This document shows positions 1 to 10,540 of a stretch of DNA of 64,000 bases, one piece after another (position 1 is the first letter of the stretch; each line of letters starts with the position of its first letter). Both the position numbers and the translations under genes were made by a program. The notes below the pieces were generated by a model. The model made no database searches. It was given only the letters and a program-made list of their open reading frames with translations, and was not told where the DNA came from. The DNA is from Serripes groenlandicus. Lineage: Eukaryota > Mollusca > Bivalvia > Cardiida > Cardiidae. The DNA is taken from NCBI GenBank assembly GCA_031761405.1, contig JASEVX010000003.1, forward strand, positions 18,128,489 through 18,192,488, written 5' to 3'.

Positions 1-22
1 GACTGTATACTCGTTGTTCAAG
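1..22 (+). CDS. 3' end of an Ig-domain exon (partial)
   Basis: The window opens inside an exon. Frame 1 reads DCILVVQ plus the first base of a Gly codon, followed by a GTAAAT donor at 23. The residues match the end of the next Ig exon (SCFLTIQ, then a split Gly codon), so this is probably the last beta strand (G) of an upstream Ig domain. It ends in phase 1, as Ig exons of muscle proteins usually do. Only about seven codons are visible, so the domain type is inferred from position, phase and resemblance to the next exon. Confidence 0.6.
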
Positions 23-382
23 GTAAATAAAAAAAAAAATGCAAGTTGTACTATTTTACACATTATCATGTGTTATTCTTATGATGAAAAAGGTTTTGTG
101 AAAAGGAGCAATTTCATCTTGTGCCTACACTGTTTTCACTCGGTATCAACAATTAAGATTCTATATATTTTCCTCTGATTTTTGTCAAAGTAAAGACTTT
201 ATTATCACTGAGAAATTAACTGTTAATATGACAAAAATATGTAAAGTAGATCTATAAATGAAAGTATAGTATAATGATTGAGTATGGTTGAAAACATTCT
301 TGTAAAACGGAAAAATTGCAGCAAATGCGTCAAAATGCATCTTCATTTGGGAAAAGGTTATACTACTGTTTAAAGTAAATAG

Positions 383-588
383 TTAACCCTCTCGAACATT
401 CGAAAATGTCTACTCAAAAATATTGAAAATCTCTATAATTGTAGGTATGATTACTAAAAAAAAAAGTTGAAAATATTGTGGCAAAAGGAAAAATTGCTCG
501 TTTTGAGCAATTTCTCCTTTTGTCACGATGTTTTCAAAAGTCGTCTGCTGTACGCGTCAAAATGCGTCTATAGCTTGGAAAAGGTTAA
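383..588. mobile_element. TTAA MITE type B, 206 bp
   Basis: Runs from TTAACCCTCTCG to GGAAAAGGTTAA, with the central palindrome GAAAAATTGCTCGTTTTGAGC. It lies in the intron and ends about 60 bp before the Ig exon. The Met at 467 of a long open frame falls inside it. Confidence 0.75.
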
Positions 589-647
589 CATAACTTTTTC
601 TATCGCTTATCATTATCATATACCCTTTTTTTTTTTTTTTTTTACAG

Positions 648-935
648 AAGTGAAGAAGTCCCTATCATTGATCACCCATCTGGCCAATGTGACCTTCACC
701 TCAGGAAAGCCCGCTATACTGGAGTGTTTGGTTGAGAGTGAGGGAACTCCGGATGTGTGTTGGAGAAAGAATGGGCTTGTGATAGGACATATGTTGGATT
801 TCAAGCAGACCTATGTCGATGGTGTGGTAAAGTTAGAGATCGGCAACGCTTGTAAGCAAGACTCGGGGAAATACGACTGCGTTATAAGAAATGAACATGG
901 GGAAGTTCTGACTTCATGTTTTCTTACTATTCAAG
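648..935 (+). CDS. Ig (I-set-like) domain exon of an Ig/smoothelin-like protein
   Basis: The exon has 288 nt (96 codons) and is phase 1 at both ends. The acceptor is a run of T ending in ACAG at 644-647 and the donor is GTAATT at 936. Counting the split Glu as residue 1, the Ig landmarks are Cys27 (B strand), Trp39 in CWRKNG (C strand), and the D-x-G-x-Y-x-C motif as DSGKYDC at 72-78 (F strand), ending at LTIQ (G strand). There is no signal peptide or membrane segment in the exon, which suits an intracellular Ig domain of the kind found in sarcomeric and cytoskeletal proteins. An open frame runs upstream to a Met at 467, but that part is MITE and poly-T sequence and is not coding. The exon could in principle belong to a separate Ig-rich gene, but the 833 bp intron and matching phase favour the same gene as the next exon. 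Confidence 0.85.
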
Positions 936-963
936 GTAATTTTAACCACTTTTGAAGAATAAC

Positions 964-1179
964 TTAACCCTTTCCCATCATACAGACACATTTTGAGGCA
1001 TCAGGGACTATGACTACTGAAAACTTATTGGCAAAACGATGAGCAATTTCTTCTTTTGTGACAATGTTCTCCACTCATTTCAATACCTACACTTTCATTT
1101 ATAGAGATTATCCATATTTTTTGCTTAGATATTTTTAAAGTCATCTGCTGCAGACATGTTGTATGTGGGAATTAGTTAA
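964..1179. mobile_element. TTAA MITE type B, 216 bp
   Basis: TTAACCCTTTCCCATCATAC at the left and TATGTGGGAATTAGTTAA at the right; the centre keeps GATGAGCAATTTCTTC. It begins 29 bp after the Ig exon donor. Confidence 0.75.
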
Positions 1180-1438
1180 AAACATAAGTGTATCATTTGT
1201 ATGATTAATTTATTTAGTACCGATTCCCTTGTCTCATGTATGGCTTGGTAGTATAGAGAATATGTGCAATTGTGTACAAATATAAGTTTTATAATGTTGT
1301 ATTAATCTATTGGGATTATAATTTGTATTACTTGTCTCTTAGAAAAATATATGAAAATACAACTTAGTACTACAAATATTGTAAACGTTTTAGAATGAGA
1401 AGAAATAACACAAATTGAAAAGCAATTTAAGGTCTGTT

Positions 1439-1566
1439 GAGTTGAAAACATGGTCACAAAAGAAGAAATTACTTGTTTTGAGCAATTTCTTTTTTTGTCG
1501 CCATGTTTTCAAAAAGCAGTCTGCTGCAGAGGCTTCAGAAAGCGTCTATATGAGAGAAAGGGTTAA
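1439..1566 (-). mobile_element. TTAA MITE type A, right-hand half
   Basis: Only the half ending CTATATGAGAGAAAGGGTTAA is present, from the GTTGAAAACATGG segment through the central palindrome to the terminus. The other terminus is missing. Confidence 0.7.
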
Positions 1567-1574
1567 TAAAGCAG

Positions 1575-1741
1575 TTAACCCCTTTCTAACATGAAAATGC
1601 ATTTTGATTTTTATGAAGCTGATGACTTTTGTAGCAATGTTTTAAACTATTTTCATTTTTTTTTTATCATTTATAGAGATTTTTGCCCAAATCTTTTCCA
1701 AGTAATCTGCTGCAGATTTGTTTTATATGGGAAAGGACTAT
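1575..1741. mobile_element. TTAA MITE type B, internally shortened
   Basis: Starts TTAACCCCTTTCTAACAT and ends near TATATGGGAAAGGAC; the central GAAATTGCTC palindrome is lost. It ends about 27 bp before the acceptor of the linker exon, so it supplies most of the adjoining intron end. Confidence 0.65.
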
Positions 1742-1768
1742 ACAATTTGTATAACATTAATTTTACAG

Positions 1769-3264
1769 AAAAAGAATTAAAGCCCGAGATGCCTAAACTT
1801 GTATCAAAACAAACCAAGTCAGAGAAATCTGCGATCTCTTCAGTCCCAGCAAGCTTTACACCTAAGGTCAATAATGACAGGACGATTCAAGCAAAGTCAA
1901 CTGCTTCCAAGGTCATGCTGGTAAGGCAAGCGAGCCTAAGGTCGATAAATAAGGATAATCAGTCAGTTGTTTTAAAGAGAACTAGTAGTTTTCATGCAGG
2001 TATTTTGTCAAATGATTATATGAAAAAATCATCAGATGACAATAAAACAGAGCAGAAATTTGAATCGGCAGTTACAAATCCCAAACCAATGATAATCAGT
2101 ACTGGGGAAAATGCTCAAGAAAAAGTTGGTGATTCAACCATAATTCTAAATGATAAGGAGGGCCAAAATGAAAGCAATGCTGAGACTAGTATTGGGGAAT
2201 CTATCAACAACCAAGGAACTGGTGCTAGTGTCAGTTCTCAGGTATTTGAGAAATCTATCGGTGTAAACAAAAAACCTGACATAGATGAATCAAGTAAACA
2301 GATAGTTACTGAGGACAAATTAGATCTACTTGATATGGAGAAAGGATCCCAGAAAGATAATCTAAGTGAAAATTACATAAAGGATGTGAATTCCAATATA
2401 ACAAAGGCAGATTACTTGGACACTGTGCGAAACGATAATGGTAAATCTCTGAAACTGGAAATCCAGATCGATTCTAATAAAACTACACCAAAATCAGATG
2501 CTGGAAGACTTGTAGAAACAGACAGTGTGTCCAGGGACAAAGATAAACCACCTTGTGTTAAAAGAAGTAGTTTTGGTGACACTGACAAAACACCCTTGTC
2601 CAGATTCAAGGGCGGTAGTGATTTACGCAGAACACAGAGTACTAGAACTCCAGGAAGTGAGAAACCAGAATGGTTACAACTTAAACTCAGGAAAGTGACA
2701 AACACTCCATTATCTGATTCAGAGAAACAGTCTATTGAGAAAAATACTAATTATAACTCACCAAGTGTGTCAACAGAACAATCGGGTACACCAGCAAGTG
2801 CGTCAACAGAACAATCCGATAAACCAGGAAGTGTGTCAACCGAACAATCCGATACAACAGTAAGTGTGTCAACCGAACAATCCGATACAACAGTAAGTGT
2901 TCAAAGGGAAGTTAAGCTGTCAAGGAGTCAAAGTGCCAGAGTTGTGGACAAAAAAACATCTCCAGTGTTAAAAGATTCCACAAACAGTCCTAGCAATGAT
3001 CCAGCCAGAAAAACTGTTGTTAAACTTACCCCAGTTTCAGAACGAGCAAAGATGTTTCTAGGGAACGAAAGTAGAACGCCTTCAGGGAAATCCAGTCCAA
3101 CAGATATTATAGCTAAGGCAATCAATCTGAGCAGGGCAGAAAGCATGAAATCTCCAATTGGTCATCGACCATTTGTTGTGCAGAGAACCAGTAGTTTAAA
3201 GGCGGAGGCAAAGTCTAGTCAGTCAGGGGACGTAACTCTCAATTTATCCCCACAACAATCTCAG
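1769..3264 (+). CDS. Large Ser/Thr-rich linker exon of the Ig/smoothelin-like protein
   Basis: The exon has 1496 nt, enters in phase 1 (acceptor TTTTACAG at 1761-1768) and leaves in phase 0 (donor GTGAGT at 3265). It encodes about 499 residues of low-complexity, Ser/Thr/Lys-rich, probably disordered protein. Visible details: basophilic phosphorylation-type motifs at about residues 53-59 (RQASLRS), 71-75 (RTSSF), 266-269 (RSSF), 386-389 (RSQS) and 473-477 (RTSSL); a hydrophobic/basic stretch EKPEWLQLKLRKV at about 298-310; and four 11-residue repeats of the form SVSTEQSDTTV at about 333-376. Vertebrate smoothelins and smoothelin-like proteins also have long disordered phosphorylated regions, so the layout fits, but this segment shows no conserved domain I can name. 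The open frame upstream of 1769 is MITE-derived and not coding. The exon ends ...SPQQSQ and joins in frame to the exon at 49787. Confidence 0.85.
2764..2895 (+). repeat. 33-bp coding tandem repeat, 4 copies
   Basis: Within the linker exon, a unit coding for S(V/A)STEQS(D/G)xxx recurs four times. The last two units are almost identical in DNA, so they are recent. The unit is a multiple of three and preserves the frame. Confidence 0.85.
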
Positions 3265-3607
3265 GTGAGTTACCTTTGTTTGTTTGTAAATCTTTACTAT
3301 ATCTTCTGGAAGTTGGAAACAGAGTTTAAAACTTTGTGGTAAAGGACATGTATTAATTGCTTATTTTAAAAATTGCTCCTTTTTCATCAATGTCTTTGAA
3401 AGTCACATGCATAGGAGAAAGGATCACATTCGCAAATATGAAAATCTAGTTCATTAGCAAGCGAGAATTTGTCAAAAATCTAAGTCAATAATTACAGACG
3501 CAGGAATTCTTTGCTATAAGGATTAACAAACATACTCCTGAATTCCTGCAACTGGGGCGTATTGAATTGTCCTAACATACCAAGCTAATGCTACCCGCAT
3601 CAACTAA

Positions 3608-3836
3608 TTAACCCTTTCCCACATACAACAAATCTGCAGCAGATGACTTTAAAAACATAGTGACAAAAACCTGAAAAATCTCCATAAAATATAGCTTAAT
3701 TGTTTACTAAAGTTGAATACATTGTGGTCAAAGGCGAAATTGCTCATCATGAGCAATTTCTTCTCTGGGAACAATGTTTTCAAAAGTCGTCTGCTGCTAT
3801 TGCGCCAAAAAGCGTCTACAGATGGGAAAGGGTTAA
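3608..3836. mobile_element. TTAA MITE type B, full length (229 bp)
   Basis: TTAACCCTTTCCCACATAC to GATGGGAAAGGGTTAA, with subterminal CTGCAGCAGATGAC and GTCGTCTGCTGC and the central palindrome GAAATTGCTCATCATGAGC. This copy is a good reference for type B. Confidence 0.85.
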
Positions 3837-3949
3837 ATTACAATCTTTGACCAGCGCTTGTTAAGCACTCTAATCTAGCCATGTCATATGTTTACGAATC
3901 TTGTTTAAAAGTCTTTAAGGGAAAAATAAGTAAATAGTGCATATATTGT

Positions 3950-4187
3950 CTTTTCCCACACATACCACAAAATCTGCAGAAGACAACTTTTTAAAATATT
4001 AAAGAAAGAAGTATGAAACATCTCTATCAGTGAAATAATAATTATTATTGAATAACAGTAGAAATATTGTGGCAAAAGGAATAATTGCTCAATATGATCT
4101 AATACCCCATTTGCCATGTTGTTTTCGAAAGTCTTCTGCTGAGGATGATGCATCAAAATGCACCTGCATGTGGGTAGGGGATAAACG
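3950..4187. mobile_element. TTAA MITE type B, degenerate
   Basis: Left end TTTTCCCACACATACCAC, then CTGCAGAAGACAAC; right end GCATGTGGGTAGGGGATAA. The TTAA ends are mutated and the interior has drifted. Confidence 0.6.
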
Positions 4188-4368
4188 ATGAATTTTGTTA
4201 TACCTATCAGTCCCATGCCAAAATATTTTTCCTGGTATTGGTGTTTCCTGGAATAGTTAGGCAGAGTTACAAAATCTTGAAAATGATTTCTTTGTTAATT
4301 ACTTCTGCAGTAGAATGCAATGTTGTCTGCACTGTCTTCGTGATTACCAGATTTTTTGTCTATAGGCA

Positions 4369-4589
4369 TTAAATGTTTCCCGCATACAACAAATCTGTAG
4401 CAGACGACTTTGAAAACATCTAGATACAGGGTATTGAAAATCCCTACAAATGAAACTTTATCATTGTTTAAAGTTGGAAACATTGTGTCAAAAGGAGAAA
4501 ATGTGAGCAATTTCATCTTAATTCTGTGTTTTCAAAGGTCGTCTGCTGAAAATGCGTCAAAATGGCGTCTACAGGTGGGTAAAGGTTAA
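4369..4589. mobile_element. TTAA MITE type B, degenerate
   Basis: TTAAATGTTTCCCGCATAC to ACAGGTGGGTAAAGGTTAA. A further degraded left-type half continues directly from here to about 4700. Confidence 0.6.
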
Positions 4590-5157
4590 TTAAGGGTTTT
4601 CCTAATGGCATGCAGGTGCATTTTGATGAATCTGCTGAAGATGACTTCCTAAAACATTGTGGCAAAAGAAGAAATTGATCACATGAAGCAATTTTTCCTT
4701 TTGTCACAATTGTGCCATTGTGCTGTTGATTAATAATTAAACTTTCATTTATAGAGATTTTCCATATTTTAAACCTAGATGTTTTAAAAATAATCTGTTT
4801 AATGTTGGAGACTGTGTTGCAGAGTTTGTATAATTTTAAAGTAGAATTGGGTACTCTGTGAGAAAATGAGAAAAAACTTTAGGTGAGGAGTTTCTCCGTT
4901 TCCAACAATGTTTCATTATTCTACCCTGAAAAATCTCTTATCTAGTTTAGAATAAATTGGATATGTAATACAATTTTAGATAGAATTAAAGACTTTGTCT
5001 GAAAGAAAGAAATTATTGCTTTATTTACTAATGAATATACATGTATATAATTAAGATTCAAAATGTATTTCTCTCAAGAAAAGGTTACAACATTGAGGGA
5101 GGATACACTCATTAATGATCTTTGTTACCTTACGGATGTTTTCTAATTAAATTTCTC

Positions 5158-5387
5158 TTAACCCTTTCCCTCATACAACAAATCTGCAGCAGACGACTTT
5201 GAACATAATTTGTCAAAAAATAGAATATCTTTTTAATTGAATTGATAACCTATGACTAAAAGTGGAAAATATTGTGGCAAAAGGAGAAATTACTCGTTTT
5301 GAGCAATTTCTTCTTTTGTCACTATGTTTTCAAAAAATTGTCTGCTGCAGAGGCGTCATAAAGCGTCTATATGAGGGAAAGGGTTAA
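5158..5387 (-). mobile_element. TTAA MITE type A, full length (230 bp)
   Basis: TTAACCCTTTCCCTCATAC to TATGAGGGAAAGGGTTAA, with long imperfect inverted repeats meeting at the centre GAAATTACTCGTTTTGAGC. The TTAA at both ends fits a target-site duplication, and the CCC/GGG termini next to TTAA are as in piggyBac-type elements. Confidence 0.9.
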
Positions 5388-5528
5388 TGATCAAGTTCTC
5401 CTTTCCACAATGTTTTCAACTATTCAATAAACTGTATATATGTTATAACTTTCAATTCCCATGTCATTTTGAAAGATTCTTGAAATCGGTGCTTGGGCCA
5501 AAAAAAGTCATCATATGCAGGAACACTA

Positions 5529-5656
5529 GTTATCCCTTTCCCACATGCAGATGCTTTCTGACGCCTCTGAAGCAGATGAATTATGAAAATATTGTGGCAA
5601 AAGAAGAAATTGCTCAAGTTGTCTGCTGCAAATTTCTTGTATGTGGGAAAGGGATA
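5529..5656. mobile_element. TTAA MITE with central deletion (~128 bp)
   Basis: TTATCCCTTTCCCACATGC to TATGTGGGAAAGGGATAA. Both termini are well kept, but about 100 bp between GAAATTGCTCAA and GTTGTCTGCTGC is gone. Confidence 0.7.
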
Positions 5657-5861
5657 AGAGACATATCTAAAATTGTCAGTTAATAGTCTAAACACTATGT
5701 TGTTGCATATCAAAAGAATTGTTTGTCTGTGATGATTCTTTTGGGTACCAACAACAAAGAGTTTAGTTGGGTAATGAAAGAAATATGTTGTGTGCTATGT
5801 TGGGGAGGAAAGGTAAGTTTATTCCCCTTTCTATATATCTATTGACATTTGAATTACGAAG

Positions 5862-5882
5862 AGAGAGAGAGAGAGAGATACA
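5862..5882. repeat. (GA)n microsatellite
   Basis: About nine to ten GA dinucleotides ending in GATACAGAGATAG. Confidence 0.85.
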
Positions 5883-6106
5883 GAGATAGATTGTATTGTT
5901 GGCTGATCATATGATTATTTATGACTGGTACACTGTGCTGATCAAAGATTCCTACATCATTGTGACACAAGAGCATGCTATTCTGAATATTTGCAATTGA
6001 TGATAAAATCTACATAGATAAAATACTATTCTTGTAGCCAAACCTGTGATATCAAACTAATGAAACATATAACCCATGAATTCTATATGTCATAGCTATG
6101 GATAAT

Positions 6107-6336
6107 TTAACCCTTTCCCTCATATAGGCACTTTCTGACGCCTCTGCAGCAGACGGCTTTTTGAAAACATAGTGACAAAAGAAGAAATTGCTCAAAACGA
6201 GCATTTTCTCCTTTTGCCACAATGTTTTCCACTTAAAGTCATAGATTATCCATTCAATTATAGAGAGTTTCTATTTTTTGACAAAATATGTTCAAAGCCG
6301 TCTGCTGCAGAATTGTCGTATGAGGGAAAGGGTTTA
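6107..6336 (+). mobile_element. TTAA MITE type A, 230 bp
   Basis: TTAACCCTTTCCCTCATATA to TATGAGGGAAAGGGTTTA; the right TTAA has one change. The opposite orientation to the copy at 5158 is shown by CATATAGGCAC at the left and GAATTGTCGTATG at the right. Confidence 0.88.
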
Positions 6337-6346
6337 TTTGACCTCC

Positions 6347-6423
6347 AAACCCTGTTATGTTGGTATTCAAAAGAGTCCTCAAACTGAAACAATTCTTTTT
6401 TAGTGCCCACAACATAGGGTTTA
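6347..6423. mobile_element. Degenerate palindrome of the AAACCCTATGTTGTGGG family
   Basis: AAACCCTGTTATGTTGGTAT at the left and GTGCCCACAACATAGGGTTT at the right, with the centre CTCAAACTGAAAC. The younger copies are at 29093, 51114 and 62275. Its last bases overlap the TTAA of the next MITE. Confidence 0.6.
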
Positions 6424-6612
6424 ACCCTTTCCCACATACAGACGCTTTCTGATGCCTCTGCAGTCGACTACATTTGAAATGTCGTGGCACAATGTGTTCA
6501 ACTCTAAATAATTATAGTACCGGTACTTTCATTTACAGAGATTTTTCAGATTTTTGCAAAGATGTTTTCAAAGTCATATGCTGCAGATTTGTTGTATGTG
6601 AGAAAAGATTAA
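6420..6612. mobile_element. TTAA MITE type B with central deletion
   Basis: TTAACCCTTTCCCACATAC to TATGTGAGAAAAGATTAA. The central palindrome is missing (join near GTCGTGGCACAATGTG). Confidence 0.7.
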
Positions 6613-7502
6613 GTAAGTCATAAGAGAGATATTGTCTACCAAAGAACGGAATACTCCGTAATTATTATAATCTAGGTCTGTATGTTACTGTTACATTCAT
6701 CTGAATAAAAAACATTGAAAAATTAAAGAATAATTTTAAAATGCGGACTAGAGTGGTTCTTAAGTGCAGTAATAGAGAAATTTAACTCTGAAACTCTTTT
6801 CCACTTGCTTGCAATGATGCATCTGTTGCATAAAACTTTTGAAAACATTGGGACAAACAGAGATATTGCTCATGATGAGCGATTTTTCATTCGCAACAAT
6901 GTTTCAACTCTATTCAATAATTATATATGTACATGTACCTTGATTGATAGAGATTTTCCAAATTTTCCAAATTTCTGCCTAGACATGGGAAAGGTTTAAA
7001 CATCGGTTTTGTGTCACGTGCATTTTTACGGTGATATTAAGGTATCATTTTTCTGTTGTCTGTCCATCCGTCTCTGCATTTCATTTACAGATCTATTGCA
7101 AGCAAAACATATAATATGTTCATTTTATAACACTTTTGATATGTTTTTCCACTTTTATTTCAAACATTGTGTGCTGGCTATTAAAGGTTATTTTACCTGA
7201 CTGGGTAAAATCTGATGGATTTCCTCACCTGTATTCTCCCAACTTCTCACTGTCTGTTATTGTCAGAAGTAATTATAATACTATAGCTATGTTCTCATAG
7301 ATATTTTGAGAATTCTTGTTTTTTTTCTCTTCATACACTGTTCTGAGAAAGACTTGTTAATGCTGTGAAGTCTGTTTGATTTTTTATCCATAATCTTAAC
7401 CCTTTCTAACTTGCAGTGGACCACTTTTCAAAGCTTTGTGGCATGAGAAGGAATTGCTCCTGATCAACAATATCTCATTTTGCATTCATGTTTTAAACTT
7501 CT

Positions 7503-7732
7503 TTAACCCTTTCCCTCATATAGAAGCTTTCTGAGGCCTCTGCAGCAGACAGCTTTTTGAAAACATAGTGACAAAAGAAGAAATTGCTCAAAACGAGCAA
7601 TTTCTCCTTTTGCCACAATGTTTTACACTTTTAGGCATAGGTTATCCATTCAGTTATAGAGATTTTCAATTTTTTGACAAAATATGTTCGAAGTCGTCTG
7701 CTGCAAAATTGTCGTATGAGGGAAAGGGTTAA
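7503..7732 (+). mobile_element. TTAA MITE type A, full length (230 bp)
   Basis: TTAACCCTTTCCCTCATATA to TATGAGGGAAAGGGTTAA, with the perfect centre GAAATTGCTCAAAACGAGCA. One of the least mutated copies. Confidence 0.9.
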
Positions 7733-8079
7733 ACAGAAAATATTCTGTGATTTTAGAGAATACCCATACTTTATCTAAAGCTTTTTCAAAATTGTTTACT
7801 GCAAATTCGTTGTATGTGAAAAAGAGTATTTTCATGTTATATTTTAGACAGCTAACAAAATAATGAAAAAGGGAACACAAATTTGTCCTTGGGAAAAATA
7901 ATGTTATTAATATAAGGTTTACAAGAGAAAGTTGATGCAACGCATCAATGTCGCCGGATATCCATAGTGCAGTTATGCATAACACTAACATTACAGTAGT
8001 TGAATAAACAGTTATCAACTGAGGGGCATATTGGAACATCAGGGGTGGGGTCAAATGAAAATGTATCATAACTTGCATT

Positions 8080-8955
8080 GTTTTGTCAACTGAAGCCTTT
8101 CATTGTTTATGATCAATCATCATTCCAAAGTAGGTTGACCATACACACAACTAATTATTGATCATAAACAGTAATGGAAATGAGTAATCTTGCCAATCAT
8201 TAGTCTTAGTATGTATACAGTGCTTTCATTAAGGAATAATTATAAGATTTGAGAATTCCACATACACTTTTCAAGATGTTTGTCAGAATATTTGAATTTT
8301 AATATTTTTCAATAAAACCACAAAACAGACAATTTAGGATTTGCATGCAATAGCACGTCATTTTACCTTTCCTCTTTTAAAGTCAACTTATAACTGATAC
8401 TACACTTTCAAAATGGAACATCAAAGAATGCATTACCATGGTAACATATACCTTATTAGTATGACTGATCAATAAATCACCAGTAACAAGTTTACAGTGG
8501 CTGATCTTCTGTATGTTTTGGATCAAAGACTTCTAGCTTACTGATAAACCATCACTCTATGGGTAAAGGTACACATTGGCTTTTGTGAACAGTGTAGAGC
8601 CAGATCAGCCTGTGCACCTGCACATTCTGATCAAACGTTTTTATCCTCTTTCCAGAAAAAAGCTGTATTTATAAAATTTGATACCTTGACACATGAGGAC
8701 TTCTGAATATATTATTTGAAATAGGAAAAAATAGAGAAATTATAGAAAATGCTGAGAGATGGGGAAATGGCCATTGCAGAGTACTGTTTTCTTGACATTG
8801 GCAATGGGTTATAGTCTGTTATGATCAGTGCTGCAAAAAGTTCAAGAAAACCAACCTTGACCTATGTAAGGCAAGCGCAGATAAAGATCTACCTGCCCAT
8901 CCATGCAGTCTGATCTAAATGGATAATAATTTTCAAAAGTTTCTTGAAATCAATG
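8080..8955. other. Intronic stretch with no recognised gene
   Basis: AT-rich sequence. It contains two short GC-richer pieces around 8590-8640 and 8850-8920 with CAGATCAGCCTG and CAGTCTGATCT, which resemble the arms of the foldback at 22580 and are probably old fragments of that kind of element. Nothing else is recognised. Confidence 0.5.
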
Positions 8956-8956
8956 C

Positions 8957-9186
8957 TTAACCCTTTCCCACATACAGTAACTCTGCAGCTGACTACTTCG
9001 AAAAAATTACCAAAAATATTTGGAAACTCCATTCAAATGAAAGTGCAATAACTGAATAGAGTTGAAAACATGGTGACAAATGGAGAAATTGCTCGTTTCG
9101 AGCAATTTCTTTATTTGTCGCCATGTTTTCAAAAAGCCGTCTGCTGCAGAGGCATCAGAAAGCGTCTATATGAGGGAAAGGGTTAA
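8957..9186. mobile_element. Hybrid TTAA MITE (type B left, type A right), 230 bp
   Basis: The left end is type B (TTAACCCTTTCCCACATAC) and the right end is type A (CTATATGAGGGAAAGGGTTAA), with both TTAAs intact and the centre GAAATTGCTCGTTTCGAGC. Confidence 0.85.
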
Positions 9187-9683
9187 TTTTGGAAAAGTGC
9201 ACATTCAGATCCAACTGCACATTGAGGTTTATGTCGATTTTACACATATACCTATGGTTGACTACGATAGGGCAAAAAAAATGATACATGCAGGATACAT
9301 TTCTTATCTATGTCTTTTCTTGTCGCTAATGAGAAAGTAATCTGTCTGGCATGTTATTTTTACCTGCAACAGAAAAGTGACAGATGAATAAAACATATTT
9401 CAGACAAAGTATTTTGCCAACAATTATTGCTCATTTTTATTTGTTTACCTGTTGTTGTCTGCTTTGAAAACATTGCAGGAAAAATATGCTATATCTTGAA
9501 ATAACAAAAACATAAAAAGGAAAGAGTAGATATTGTTAACATTTTGTAAAAAGGGGAAATTGATGTAGGTCGATATAGTTCTTGCATTTTCTGTCCAGCA
9601 ATTTCGTCAAAGCCATAATTATGACTTTATTTAACCTTTTGTCAAATGTAGAGGCTTTCTGGCGCCTGACTGCAGCAGAATAA

Positions 9684-9931
9684 TCGAGGGCTTGGCGTGA
9701 AACAGTTGTAACTAAAATCGGTATTTTTTTACCAAGGTTAATCACCTCGCCATAAAGTCTTTATAAGCGTTGAATCATTTTTCTTGGTAAACAATGGAAA
9801 TTTAGGTGCCATTGCTCGTTCTGAGCAATGGCACCTAAATTTGCATTGTTTACAAAGGGGTCAAAATTGCCCCTAAACTAGGGTTTTCAAAATAGGTTTT
9901 TAGTTACAACCGTTTCACACCAAGCCCTCGA
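9684..9931 (+). mobile_element. Palindromic element, TCGAGGGCTTGG family (248 bp)
   Basis: Termini TCGAGGGCTTGGCGTGAAAC and the reverse complement of nearly the same (GTTTCACACCAAGCCCTCGA). The centre is GCCATTGCTCGTTCTGAGCAATGGC. Other copies are at 23409 and 25309. There is no coding capacity. Confidence 0.85.
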
Positions 9932-9950
9932 GATGTCTTATGAAAATATA

Positions 9951-9982
9951 GTCAGGGACGTAGAGAAGATCTACGTCCCTGG
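9951..9982. mobile_element. 32-bp hairpin insertion flanked by TA
   Basis: CAGGGACGTAGA and TCTACGTCCCTG enclose five bases. TA at 9949-9950 and 9983-9984 flanks it, and the interrupted MITE motif GAAAATATTGTGG reads straight through once the insert and one TA are removed. Confidence 0.65.
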
Positions 9983-10372
9983 TATTGTGGCAAGGATAAA
10001 TTGATCAAAATAAGCAATTTCTTTTTTTGCCAGAATGCTTCCATCTTTATTCAATAATAATATTTAATAATAACTTTCATTCATAGATATTTTCCATATT
10101 TTTCTCTATATATTTTCAAAGTCGTCTGCTGCAGGTTGTTTTTGCGAAAGGGTTAAAGATGCAACATAGTTAGGTAAACCAAGTCTTCCCTATAATGGGT
10201 CTCTGTATCAAGTTGTTACACAAGATACATTTGACAATTTAAACAAGTATTGGCAATTAATAAATGATAGTATTGTAAGTAATTTAAAAAAAAAAAACAT
10301 TATATAAATGTTAACCATGATCACTGCAGGTTGCTTTATGAGAGCCTCTGGAACACCGTATTTCTAGTTCAT

Positions 10373-10540
10373 TTAACAACCTTTTCCAGATTACAACAAA
10401 TTTGCAACATACAACTTTGAAAATACTTGAGAAAAATAGTGAAAACCCGGTACTCAATAATTAAATTTTCTTATATTTTTGCCCAGATCTTTCTGAGTCA
10501 TCTGCTGCAAATTCAATGTAGATATATGGGAAAGAGTTAA
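10373..10540. mobile_element. TTAA MITE type B, degenerate
   Basis: TTAACAACCTTTTCCAGATT to TATATGGGAAAGAGTTAA, centre deleted. Confidence 0.6.

Larger units (their letters stand above)
9631..10156. mobile_element. TTAA MITE split by two later insertions
   Basis: MITE parts are 9631-9683 (TTAACCTTTTGTC... to CTGCAGCAGAATAA), 9932-9950, and 9983-10156 (TATTGTGGCAAGG... to GCGAAAGGGTTAA). Between them sit a 248 bp palindromic element and a 32 bp hairpin. Confidence 0.75.

Noticed and set aside
467..647. A start codon and N-terminal extension for the Ig exon
   Set aside because: The sequence is a TTAA MITE followed by a poly-T tract and a clear TTTACAG acceptor. The Ig exon starts at 648.
1591..1768. 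A start codon for the linker exon at 1591
   Set aside because: This part is MITE-derived and precedes a good acceptor at 1768 whose phase matches the Ig exon.
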